Below are positions 1 to 5,238 of a DNA stretch of 6,314 nucleotides, piece after piece. The notes under the pieces were generated by a model. That model saw nothing but the letters and a program-made list of their open reading frames with translations. It was not told where the DNA came from and made no database searches. Made by a program: the position numbers and the translations under genes. Origin of the DNA: SAR202 cluster bacterium (GTDB lineage Bacteria > Chloroflexota > Dehalococcoidia > Lucifugimonadales > UBA3495); the NCBI GenBank assembly GCA_009392095.1, contig VFHF01000091.1, positions 1-6,314 of the forward strand, given 5' to 3'. The stretch's first letter is position 1, and every line of letters begins with the position of its first letter.

Positions 1-2
1 CA

Positions 3-464
3 GCCGTCCCGCAACCAACGCCTACTATTGCGCCTACCCTTGCGCCTACCCTTGCACCTACCGTAGCCCCAGCCCCCAAGTTTATCTCGGTGCCGATCTT
101 GGCCACCCGGGCGAACAATGTAGGTAGCTTGGAATTTGTCTTAGTCTATGACTCGGCCAAACTGGAATTGGAGCAGGTGGAACGCGGGCTATTGTCCGGG
201 GATGCCTTGATCGACTTCAGCACCCCCTCGCCTGGAAGGCTTTGGACCGGCATCATCGATCTCAGCGGCATCGACGGCAGCGGCCCGGTGGCTGTGGTGA
301 GATTCAAAATCCGGGACAACGTGGGCGGCAACATGCCATTCACGTTGGAGAACGTCGCCGCGTTTGACGCCAATACCCTGGTGGACATCATAACCGGCAC
401 TACTCCGGGCGAGTTCACCGTCTCAGGCGTGACTCCCCTGTCTCCCATCGTGACTTTCCAATAG
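3..464 (+). CDS. C-terminal part of a cohesin-domain protein with Pro/Thr-rich linker (5' end outside window)
   Basis: The reading frame is open to the left edge, so this is the last 153 residues of a longer protein. A GTG at position 90 is an internal codon, not a convincing start: it has no Shine-Dalgarno and lies inside the domain. Residues 1 to about 26 form a low-complexity linker of P-T-I/L/V-A units. The rest resembles a cohesin (type I-like) fold, with the pattern V-G-S-L-E-F-V-L-V-Y-D near residue 40, then a G-R-L-W-T-G-I-I-D strand, a V-A-V-V-R-F-K-I strand and a final G-E-F-T-V-S-G. In cellulosomes cohesins bind dockerins; many non-cellulosomal bacteria use them on secreted surface proteins. 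An extracellular location is inferred from the linker, since the signal peptide would lie outside the window. No dockerin is visible here. The gene ends in TAG 29 nt before a terminator. The domain call is from pattern recognition and is fairly secure. Confidence 0.75.
   Translation, partial: AVPQPTPTIAPTLAPTLAPTVAPAPKFISVPILATRANNVGSLEFVLVYDSAKLELEQVERGLLSGDALIDFSTPSPGRLWTGIIDLSGIDGSGPVAVVRFKIRDNVGGNMPFTLENVAAFDANTLVDIITGTTPGEFTVSGVTPLSPIVTFQ
21..68 (+). repeat. Four tandem 12-bp units encoding Pro-Thr-x-Ala linker repeats
   Basis: Four consecutive 12-bp units of the form CCT-ACN-NTN-GCN encode PTIA, PTLA, PTLA and PTVA. The middle two differ only in the final base (GCG versus GCA), so the array has probably grown or shrunk by slippage. 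It forms the flexible linker preceding the cohesin-like domain. The true array may extend to the left of the window. Confidence 0.75.
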
Positions 465-492
465 TCTGATAGGCCGGTAACTCGAATAGTTG

Positions 493-528
493 AGATGAGG
501 CGCGGCTAAACCGGGCCTCATCTTTTTT
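493..528 (+). terminator. Rho-independent terminator after the cohesin-domain gene
   Basis: A 9-bp arm AGATGAGGC (493-501) pairs with GCCTCATCT (515-523). Inside it a short CGG/CCG helix closes the loop CTAAA, separated by a G/G mismatch. The 3' arm runs directly into six T (523-528). Its location 29 nt after the stop codon fits termination of the cohesin gene and separates it from the next gene. Confidence 0.85.
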
Positions 529-534
529 ATCATC

Positions 535-563
535 TTTCCACCAGACTTAATCTCGCCTACAAT
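535..563 (+). promoter_or_regulatory. Candidate sigma-70-type promoter for the DUF336 gene
   Basis: TTTCCA (535-540) and TACAAT (558-563) match 4 of 6 and 5 of 6 bases of the -35 and -10 consensus with an ideal 17-bp spacer. They sit between the upstream terminator and the DUF336 gene. The -10 box overlaps the upstream ATG at 562, and transcription would begin near 570, so the ATG could not serve as the start. This agrees with the TTG start at 610. Prediction by eye only. Confidence 0.4.
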
Positions 564-597
564 GTTGCCCGGTATTCACGTGCATGCGCGTAGATTT

Positions 598-603
598 GGA
601 GGG
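598..603 (+). promoter_or_regulatory. Ribosome binding site that fixes the TTG start of the DUF336 gene
   Basis: GGAGGG lies 6 nt before the TTG at 610-612, an optimal spacing. The in-frame ATG at 562 has no comparable Shine-Dalgarno and would add 16 residues unlike the family's normal N-terminus. Confidence 0.7.
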
Positions 604-609
604 AACATT

Positions 610-1026
610 TTGGCAAGTTTGACACTTTCGGAAGCTGAAACAATCTTGGCCGGCTCCAAGGCGAAAATGGTGGAGTTGGGCGTCAAGATGAGTATCTCGG
701 TGGTCGACCCACGGGGAGACCTCATCACCATGTGCAAGATGGATGGAGCGCCCTGGCGGACTCCTGTAGTATCCCGTGGAAAAGCGGTCGCCTCCGCCAG
801 CTTTGAGGTCGCCAGCGGCTCGTTGACCGATAACTCTCAAGCCCCCATCTTTCGGGCTTTCATGGCTATGGAAGGGGGCCATTTTATCCCCGGTCAGGGC
901 GCGTTGCCCGTCTTCAGAGGGGGAGAGATCATCGGAGCGGTCGGTGGTAGTGGAGGCACAGCGCAAGAGGATGAGGACTGCGCCCGCGCAGGCATCGAAG
1001 CCGCCGGGTTCTCCGCCACACGATAA
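610..1026 (+). CDS. GlcG/HbpS-like protein (DUF336, heme-degrading/heme-binding domain family)
   Basis: From the TTG start the product has 138 residues, the usual length of a single-domain GlcG/HbpS protein. It begins A-S-L-T-L-S-E-A-E-T-I-L, typical of the family. The core signature G-V-K-M-S-I-S-V-V-D-P-R-G-D is at residues 24-37, followed by a M-D-G-A-P-W stretch. The closing glycine-rich motif I-G-A-V-G-G-S-G-G-T is at about 108-117, followed by an acidic helix E-D-E-D. Family members include GlcG, encoded with glycolate oxidase genes, and HbpS, a heme- and redox-sensing protein. Many stand beside catabolic operons with no known biochemical role. No signal peptide or membrane segment is visible, so it is probably cytoplasmic. 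It appears to be a single-gene unit between its own promoter and a palindromic repeat. Family assignment is firm; the function is not established. Confidence 0.85.
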   Translation: MASLTLSEAETILAGSKAKMVELGVKMSISVVDPRGDLITMCKMDGAPWRTPVVSRGKAVASASFEVASGSLTDNSQAPIFRAFMAMEGGHFIPGQGALPVFRGGEIIGAVGGSGGTAQEDEDCARAGIEAAGFSATR

Positions 1027-1053
1027 TACAGCCCGGTCCTAACATCAGCATTC

Positions 1054-1083
1054 GTAGGGGCAGGTTCGAAACCTGCCCTTTCC
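1054..1083 (+). repeat. Palindromic intergenic repeat, copy A (REP-like; may also end DUF336 transcription)
   Basis: GGGCAGGTT (1058-1066) and AACCTGCCC (1070-1078) form a perfect 9-bp stem with a CGA loop, preceded by GTAG and followed by a short pyrimidine tract TTTCC. It starts 27 nt after the DUF336 stop. A second, inverted copy lies about 90 bp downstream, so this is a dispersed element and not a one-off terminator. The T tract is interrupted, so terminator activity is only possible. Confidence 0.65.
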
Positions 1084-1170
1084 TTTATCCTATCTGCTTG
1101 CCAAAGCAGTTGAACCTGAGGCACCTCCTCGTCATTACTTTGGCCATCAGAAACTTGGTTACGAGGGCCT

Positions 1171-1195
1171 GGACGGGTTAGGAACCCGCCCCCAC
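1171..1195 (-). repeat. Palindromic intergenic repeat, copy B (inverted relative to copy A)
   Basis: Read on the minus strand this begins GTGGGGGCGGGTT and matches copy A at 19 of 25 positions. The 9-bp stem is retained: one A-T pair of copy A is a G-C pair here, and one G-C pair has become G-T. The opposite orientation of two nearby copies resembles the paired arrangement of bacterial REP/BIME elements. Confidence 0.6.
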
Positions 1196-1325
1196 ATGAG
1201 GGCCGGGATGCCTGCGAGCCGCCGAATCACCCAGATACAATCGCCCCGGTGGACGGTGCCCGCTGCGAAAATGTAGACTGAGTTTGAGATAAATGCGGCC
1301 CCAGACCGGCACATGGAGTGGAACG

Positions 1326-2399
1326 ATGCACGTCGGATCCTCGATTTTTTTTCAGAACTTCCAACACAAACGCACCGATCTAGAGGTCTATCAGAACGAG
1401 CTGAAGTTGGCCGACCTAGCCGAGCCGTTGGGGTTCGACTCAATCTGGGGCGTGGAACACCATTTCACCGACTACACGATGTGTCCTGACGTGCTCCAAT
1501 TCCTCTCCTACATGGCCGGACGGACCGAAAGGGTGCAACTGGGAAGCATGGTCGTCGTCCTGCCGTGGCACGACCCCATGAGGATCGCCGAACAGTTCTC
1601 GGTGTTGGACCATCTGAGCGGCGGGAGGGCCATCATCGGCGTGGGCCGTGGTCTGGGACGGGTGGAGTTCGAAGGATTCAGGTTGGACATGTCCGAGTCC
1701 AGGACCAGATTCGCCGAGAGCGCCAAGATGTTGGTGGATGCCCTAGAAAATGGAGTTGCCGAGTTCGACGGTGAATTGATCAAACAGCCCAAAGTGGACA
1801 TCAGGCCCAAGCCGTACAAGAGCTTCCATGGGCGCACCTATGCCGCCGCAGTCTCGCCGGAGTCCTCGTTGGCCCTGGCCCAGTTGGGCTTGGGCATACT
1901 GATCATTCCTCAGAAACCGTGGAGCGAAGTCGAGAACGAGTTGAAGGCCTACCGGGAGATATTCCAAGAGGTCAATGGAACTCCCGCACCACCGCCCATC
2001 GTGGTGGGGTTCACCTTCTGCCACGAGGATGAAGACCGGGCCAAGGAGATGGCCAGCGAGTACGTGGGCAATTACTGGGACTCGATAATGGACCACTACG
2101 AGTTCCGCAGCGACCACCTAAAGGAAACCAAGGGCTACGAATACTACGGCAAGTTCACCGAAAAGATCGAGCAGTACGGCACGCAGGACGTGAAGGACTT
2201 CTTCTTGGACCTGCAGGTGTGGGGCACACCTGACCAGTGTTACGACAAGATTATGAGCACTCGTGGCCGCGTCGGCAGCGATTCGTTCTTGGCGGCGTTC
2301 AGCTTTGGCGCCATGCCCTACGACGAGGTCGAAAAAAGCATGCGGTTATTCGCCAAAGAGGTCCTGCCGCGCCTGAAGGAATTGCCCGGCATAGCGTGA
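1326..2399 (+). CDS. Luciferase-like flavin-dependent monooxygenase (LLM class, class C FMNO)
   Basis: This 357-residue protein has the bacterial-luciferase TIM-barrel pattern. G-F-D-S-I-W-G-V-E-H-H-F is at residues 37-47, with the family's E-H-H-F signature. L-P-W-H-D-P is at 80-84, and L-S-G-G-R-A-I-I-G-V-G-R-G at about 97-109 gives the flavin-phosphate region. The C-terminal V-W-G-T-P-D-Q-C (298-305) is the typical late motif. Enzymes of this family use reduced flavin from a partner reductase and O2 to hydroxylate, desulfonate or insert oxygen into organic substrates. The substrate here cannot be read from sequence. The start is set at ATG 1326, with GGAG 7 nt upstream; an ATG at 1293 would add 11 unusual residues and lacks an RBS. 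No flavin reductase is adjacent. The gene is convergent with the flavoenzyme at 2401-3576, with one base between the stops. Location is cytoplasmic. Confidence 0.9.
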   Translation: MHVGSSIFFQNFQHKRTDLEVYQNELKLADLAEPLGFDSIWGVEHHFTDYTMCPDVLQFLSYMAGRTERVQLGSMVVVLPWHDPMRIAEQFSVLDHLSGGRAIIGVGRGLGRVEFEGFRLDMSESRTRFAESAKMLVDALENGVAEFDGELIKQPKVDIRPKPYKSFHGRTYAAAVSPESSLALAQLGLGILIIPQKPWSEVENELKAYREIFQEVNGTPAPPPIVVGFTFCHEDEDRAKEMASEYVGNYWDSIMDHYEFRSDHLKETKGYEYYGKFTEKIEQYGTQDVKDFFLDLQVWGTPDQCYDKIMSTRGRVGSDSFLAAFSFGAMPYDEVEKSMRLFAKEVLPRLKELPGIA

Positions 2400-2400
2400 A

Positions 2401-3576
2401 CTAATCCCCGGTGTAGCGGATATCCTCGCTCTTGATCTCGCCCAAGGGACGCCAATAGAACCGGCTGTTGTAGGGGTTATCTACACCTTCTAGAGCATCG
2501 GCGGCAAGCTTGCCCAGAACCGGGGCAAACTTGAATGCGTGGCCACTTCCTCCGGTTGAGACAACCAGCCCTTCCCGTTCAGGGTCGCGGCTGATCCAAA
2601 AGTCCCCGTCCCAGGTGTCGCAGTATAAGCAGATCTTGCTGCCGTGGAGACGGAGATATGCCAACGATGGCAGCGAACCGGTTAAAAACTCTCGGCAGTG
2701 GGCTTCTTCATTCGGTGTCGTAACCCTCTCAGAGTCAGCATGGACTCGCCGGCCCGGCCCATGGTTGGCCATTTTTACTATGCCCTCGCCGTTAGCGGGG
2801 AAGCCGTACCAACCGCTACGTGGAATATCTGCGCCCCAGGGAGGGAAAGACGGCGCCCGGTAGTTCTCCGGGTGTTGGGGTTTGAAATAGAATATCGGCT
2901 GCCCCACCGGCCACATACGGTCGGCAAGCTCCGGCAATAAGATGGGGGTCCAAACACCGGCGGCAATTACTACCCAGTCGGCACGCAGATCAACTCCGTC
3001 GGATGCTACGACCCCAATAACCTTCTCCCCGACCTGCAACAATTTGACCGCTGAGAACCCAGTCACGATGATTACGCCGGCTTGTATGGCATCTTTGACC
3101 AACGTGGCCGTGACCTCGCCGGCCTCCACCCAGCCGGCCCTGGGATTGAAATATCCGTCGATGTAGTAATCAGAGTTCCAGTGGGGATAGCTCCCGGCCA
3201 GGTCTCCGGGCGAAAGCCGCTCCAAGGGAAAGCCTCTCTGGGTCAAAAGGCTGTACGAGTCCTGCTCGAAAGACCCGGCAGCCATTGGTACGCTGGACAT
3301 CAGCAGGAACCCGTCTTCGTGGTAGAGTTCCTGCCCCCAGCCGGCGTTCCAGCGGTGCCAGCCTTCAATGGCCTCTGCGCACAACGAGGAATATAGGCCG
3401 TCGTCGCCGTAGTCCATGCGTACCATGCGGCTGACATCGTTGGATGCCGCCAGGGGATGGGGCACCGGGCCGGGGTCGGCCACAGTCACCCGGTATCCAC
3501 GCAGCTGTAGCTCCAAAGCGGCCGTCAGGCCGAAAATACCGGCCCCGATGACCAGCACCGATGCATCAGATGGCAC
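2401..3576 (-). CDS. FAD-dependent oxidoreductase of the monomeric sarcosine oxidase / N-methyl amino acid oxidase type
   Basis: At 391 residues it matches the monomeric sarcosine oxidase (MSOX) family. The N-terminal dinucleotide fold is V-L-V-I-G-A-G-I-F-G (residues 7-16). Arg50 and Arg53 in S-R-M-V-R correspond to MSOX Arg49 and Arg52. Lys268 and His272 (K-M-A-N-H) correspond to Lys265, the oxygen-activating residue, and His269. Cys316 in K-I-C-L-Y corresponds to the cysteine that binds FAD covalently. His346 and Lys349 in G-H-A-F-K-F correspond to His345 and Lys348. Such enzymes oxidise N-methyl or cyclic secondary amino acids, releasing H2O2 and, from N-methyl substrates, formaldehyde. 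All key residues are present, so activity is expected; the exact amine is unknown. The start is GTG at 3576, only 3 nt after the upstream gene's stop, with a weak Shine-Dalgarno, so translation is probably coupled. It is the last gene of the minus-strand operon. Confidence 0.88.
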   Translation of the reverse strand: MPSDASVLVIGAGIFGLTAALELQLRGYRVTVADPGPVPHPLAASNDVSRMVRMDYGDDGLYSSLCAEAIEGWHRWNAGWGQELYHEDGFLLMSSVPMAAGSFEQDSYSLLTQRGFPLERLSPGDLAGSYPHWNSDYYIDGYFNPRAGWVEAGEVTATLVKDAIQAGVIIVTGFSAVKLLQVGEKVIGVVASDGVDLRADWVVIAAGVWTPILLPELADRMWPVGQPIFYFKPQHPENYRAPSFPPWGADIPRSGWYGFPANGEGIVKMANHGPGRRVHADSERVTTPNEEAHCREFLTGSLPSLAYLRLHGSKICLYCDTWDGDFWISRDPEREGLVVSTGGSGHAFKFAPVLGKLAADALEGVDNPYNSRFYWRPLGEIKSEDIRYTGD

Positions 3577-3579
3577 AGA

Positions 3580-4188
3580 TCAGCCTGCGGAAGCCGATTT
3601 GATGGCCTCCCTGAGGTCGTCGATGCTGACGTCGCCCTTGAGGAGTTCACCGGCAATCATGTAGGTAGGAGTGCCCTCAACGTTTTTCTGTTTAGCCGCT
3701 TCGTACTCCCGCATCACGGTCTCGCGGTATTCGCCGGAGTCGAGGCGTGGGCCCAGGTCTCCCCAGTCCATACCGGCAGCCTCAACGATGCCTTCTAGTA
3801 CGCCCAGGTCGTTGATGTCGGCGCCGGTCTCCCAGTAAGCCTGGGCGGCCAGATGGTGAAACTCATCGTCCTTGCCCTTCATCTTTGCGTAGACGGTGGC
3901 CTCGTGGGCACGTTTGGTGTTGGGGGACCACTGAGGACGGTGCATGATCAGACCGACGCCTTCGGCCCGTTCTTGCATCGCCGCGTTGAGGTCGGTTTGG
4001 GTCTCGCCATCGAACAAACGGCGCTCCTCTCCTTCAGGAGGACGCTCAGGGCGCAACAGATACGGCTTGCGGTCCACCTGGAAGGAGAATTCCTTGGCCA
4101 ATATGTCGAGCCTACCCAGGCCGACGTAGCAAAAGGGTCAAGCGTAGTCGTACCAATGGGTGACGCTGACAACGGTGGACGTGGTCAT
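3580..4188 (-). CDS. DsbA/FrnE-family thiol oxidoreductase, probable selenoprotein (Sec at residue 17, UPFC motif)
   Basis: Read from ATG 4188 through one in-frame TGA (4138-4140), this encodes 202 residues. It begins M-T-T-S-T-V-V-S-V-T-H-W-Y-D-Y-A, then TGA, then P-F-C-Y-V-G-L-G-R-L. FrnE-like DsbA proteins have D-Y-x-C-P-W/F-C-Y-V-G here, so the TGA replaces exactly the N-terminal catalytic Cys (Sec17; Cys20 resolving). Downstream are R-P-E-R-P-P-E-G at about 47-54, the helical insertion, and the cis-Pro loop E-G-T-P-T-Y with Pro174. Length is normal for the family. An AGAGG Shine-Dalgarno lies 6 nt before the ATG. A SECIS-like hairpin follows the TGA. There is no signal peptide, so it is cytoplasmic. 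Without recoding only a 173-aa fragment from a TTG at 4101 would be made, lacking the active site. The gene sits 40 nt after the esterase and 3 nt before the sarcosine-oxidase-like gene. Alternatives are a nonsense mutation or a sequencing error; the hairpin and intact frame argue against both. Confidence 0.85.
4105..4125 (-). promoter_or_regulatory. SECIS-like hairpin directing selenocysteine insertion
   Basis: On the coding strand GTCGGCCT (4125-4118) pairs with AGGC (4113-4110) and CGAC (4108-4105). The single T at 4109 bulges out, giving an 8-bp GC-rich stem with the tetraloop GGGT (4117-4114). The stem begins 12 nt after the TGA and the apical loop 20 nt after it. Bacterial SECIS elements lie inside the coding region just past the UGA and carry a G at the start of a small apical loop, as seen here. 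A further outer helix, CCTT (4136-4133) with AAGG (4095-4092), can be drawn. Drawn by eye; no folding energy was computed. Confidence 0.75.
4138..4140 (-). other. In-frame UGA read as selenocysteine (probable)
   Basis: This TGA replaces the first Cys codon of the CxxC motif of a DsbA/FrnE protein. Sixteen sense codons with family-like sequence precede it, and 185 follow in the same frame. The next base is C. Family alignment on both sides leaves no room for a frameshift. Confidence 0.85.
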
Positions 4189-4199
4189 CTCATACCTCT
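4186..4199 (-). promoter_or_regulatory. Ribosome binding site and start of the selenoprotein gene
   Basis: AGAGG followed by TATGAG and the ATG supports initiation at 4188, upstream of the in-frame TGA. The same 14-nt block, AGAGGTATGAGATG, precedes the neighbouring esterase gene, which shows that this is a functional start region and not decayed DNA. Confidence 0.7.
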
Positions 4200-4228
4200 A
4201 AAGCTTTTAGTATCGTATCGAAAAACGC

Positions 4229-5179
4229 CTAATCGGCGGCGCTGGACGCTCCGGAACGTGCGAAGGCCTTCCGCAGGGCTGCGGAGGCTTCGTCCACAGC
4301 CTGTTGGCCTTTGTCCACTACTGCTCCCATGGTGAAAAAGCCGTGGATTACCCCATCGTAACGGGTGGCCGTGGTTTCCACGCCAGCCTCGCTCAAGCGC
4401 TTGGCGTAAGCCTCGCCTTCGTCGCAAAGGGGGTCGAATTCCGCCGTGATCACCAGGGCCGGAGGCTGCCCAACCAGGCTCTTAGCCTGAAGCGGGGCTG
4501 CGTAAGGATTCAAGGCGTCATCTTCGTTGCTCAGATAATGGTCCCAATACCACTGCATGGTGACTTTGGTCAGGGAATAGCCTTCGGCGTTCTGGTTGTA
4601 AGAATCCGTCGTGAAGTTAACTTCCGTGACCGGATAGATCAGGAGCTGCAGCGAGATCTCAGGCCCCCCCCGGTCCGCCGCCATCAGACACATGGCCGCA
4701 GCAAGGTTGCCACCGGCGCTGTCGCCACCCACGGCCAGACGAGAACCGTCTGCGTTGATGCTGGCAGCATTTTCGACCGCCCAAATGGTCGCGGACCAGC
4801 AGTCCTCGGCATTGCCGGGAAACTTGGTTTCCGGGGCCAAACGGTAGTCTACCGATACAACCACGCACTGGCCGCCCACGCATAGGTTGCGGCACGATCC
4901 GTCGGCCTGTTCCAGATCGCCAACAACCCAGCCACCACCGTGGTACCAGACCAGGATCGGGAATGGGCCGTTTCCTTCCGGCGTGTAGATACGTATCGGG
5001 ACATCACCGTCGGGACCGGGAATGTTCCGGTCTTCCACCTTGGCGACTTCGGGACCGGGGGAACGAGGGCGTTTCTTTCCGTTGGCCCTAGCTTCTTCCG
5101 GGCTAACCGTGTGCGCGGCTGGCAGACCAAGGGCAGCCACACTATCCATCACTTGTATAACCTGGGGATCTAATGGCAT
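4229..5179 (-). CDS. Alpha/beta hydrolase, hormone-sensitive-lipase family (bacterial family IV) esterase
   Basis: The 316-residue product has the complete family IV signature. H-G-G-G-W at residues 80-84 forms the oxyanion hole, followed by V-D-Y-R-L-A-P-E at 110-117. The nucleophile is Ser154 in G-G-D-S-A-G-G, the acid is Asp249 in E-F-D-P, and the base is His279 in G-V-I-H-G-F-F. The N-terminal cap region (P-L-D-P-Q-V ... P-G-P-D-G-D-V-P-I-R-I-Y-T-P) is typical. Such enzymes hydrolyse short-chain or aryl esters in the cytoplasm; no signal peptide is seen. The start ATG has an AGAGG Shine-Dalgarno 6 nt upstream. It lies 56 nt after the LigB-like gene and 40 nt before the selenoprotein gene, so it is probably co-transcribed. 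It may release the substrate of the neighbouring oxidative enzymes, which is inference from context. The physiological ester is unknown. Confidence 0.93.
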   Translation of the reverse strand: MPLDPQVIQVMDSVAALGLPAAHTVSPEEARANGKKRPRSPGPEVAKVEDRNIPGPDGDVPIRIYTPEGNGPFPILVWYHGGGWVVGDLEQADGSCRNLCVGGQCVVVSVDYRLAPETKFPGNAEDCWSATIWAVENAASINADGSRLAVGGDSAGGNLAAAMCLMAADRGGPEISLQLLIYPVTEVNFTTDSYNQNAEGYSLTKVTMQWYWDHYLSNEDDALNPYAAPLQAKSLVGQPPALVITAEFDPLCDEGEAYAKRLSEAGVETTATRYDGVIHGFFTMGAVVDKGQQAVDEASAALRKAFARSGASSAAD

Positions 5180-5190
5180 CTCATACCTCT
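5177..5190 (-). promoter_or_regulatory. Ribosome binding site and start of the esterase gene
   Basis: AGAGGTATGAGATG places AGAGG 6 nt before the ATG at 5179. It is identical over 14 nt to the start region of the selenoprotein gene. Confidence 0.65.
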
Positions 5191-5208
5191 TTTTCGATTA
5201 ACTGCGGA

Positions 5209-5238
5209 CTGATTATTCGAGTATATATTAGCTGATTA
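5209..5238 (-). promoter_or_regulatory. AT-rich spacer with a TAATCAG direct repeat and a -10-like box (weak)
   Basis: The 56-nt spacer between the LigB-like gene and the esterase is AT-rich. On the minus strand it carries two direct TAATCAG copies (5238-5232, overlapping the stop codon, and 5215-5209) on either side of TATACT (5225-5220). A good -35 box is not visible. It could be an internal promoter or operator for the last three genes, but could equally be chance in AT-rich DNA. Confidence 0.2.

Larger units (their letters stand above)
1027..1325. other. Intergenic region of about 300 bp without genes
   Basis: No credible coding frame is present. The region holds the two inverted palindromic repeats. 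A possible -10-like TACAAT (1236-1241) lacks a fitting -35, and a weak TGGACG/TAGACT pair sits with an 18-bp spacer at about 1250-1279. Neither is strong enough to call as the monooxygenase promoter. GGAG at 1315-1318 is the Shine-Dalgarno of the next gene. Confidence 0.6.

Noticed and set aside
562..612. ATG at 562 as start of the DUF336 gene
   Set aside because: It has no Shine-Dalgarno, adds 16 residues unlike the family and overlaps a probable -10 box; TTG 610 fits better.
1060..1080. T-arm-like sequence (GCAGG, TTCGAAA, CCTGC) suggesting the 3' end of a tRNA or an attachment site
   Set aside because: No anticodon arm, D arm or matching acceptor strand is found in the 60-80 nt upstream, and the inverted copy at 1171-1195 has lost the TTCGAAA loop. 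It is better explained as a palindromic repeat.
1293..1328. ATG at 1293 as start of the flavin monooxygenase
   Set aside because: It has no RBS and adds 11 residues ahead of the normal family start; ATG 1326 has GGAG 7 nt upstream.
3580..4101. A 173-aa DsbA-like protein starting at TTG 4101 as the real gene product
   Set aside because: It would lack the first strand and the active-site motif of the fold and has no Shine-Dalgarno. Family-like sequence continues upstream in frame across the TGA to a good ATG start.
3948..4172. A 74-aa minus-strand frame spanning the selenoprotein N-terminus
   Set aside because: It is in a different frame, has no recognisable domain and its own start lies inside the selenoprotein gene without an RBS. 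It is a shadow that only remains open by chance.
4198..4210. Small AT-rich hairpin (CTAAA/TTTAG) just before the selenoprotein Shine-Dalgarno
   Set aside because: Five weak pairs with a 3-nt loop are too unstable to claim as a translational control element.
3853..4335. Plus-strand frame of 160 aa across the selenoprotein and esterase genes
   Set aside because: It is antisense to two well-supported genes, has no domain pattern and no RBS. Long antisense frames are common in GC-rich coding DNA.
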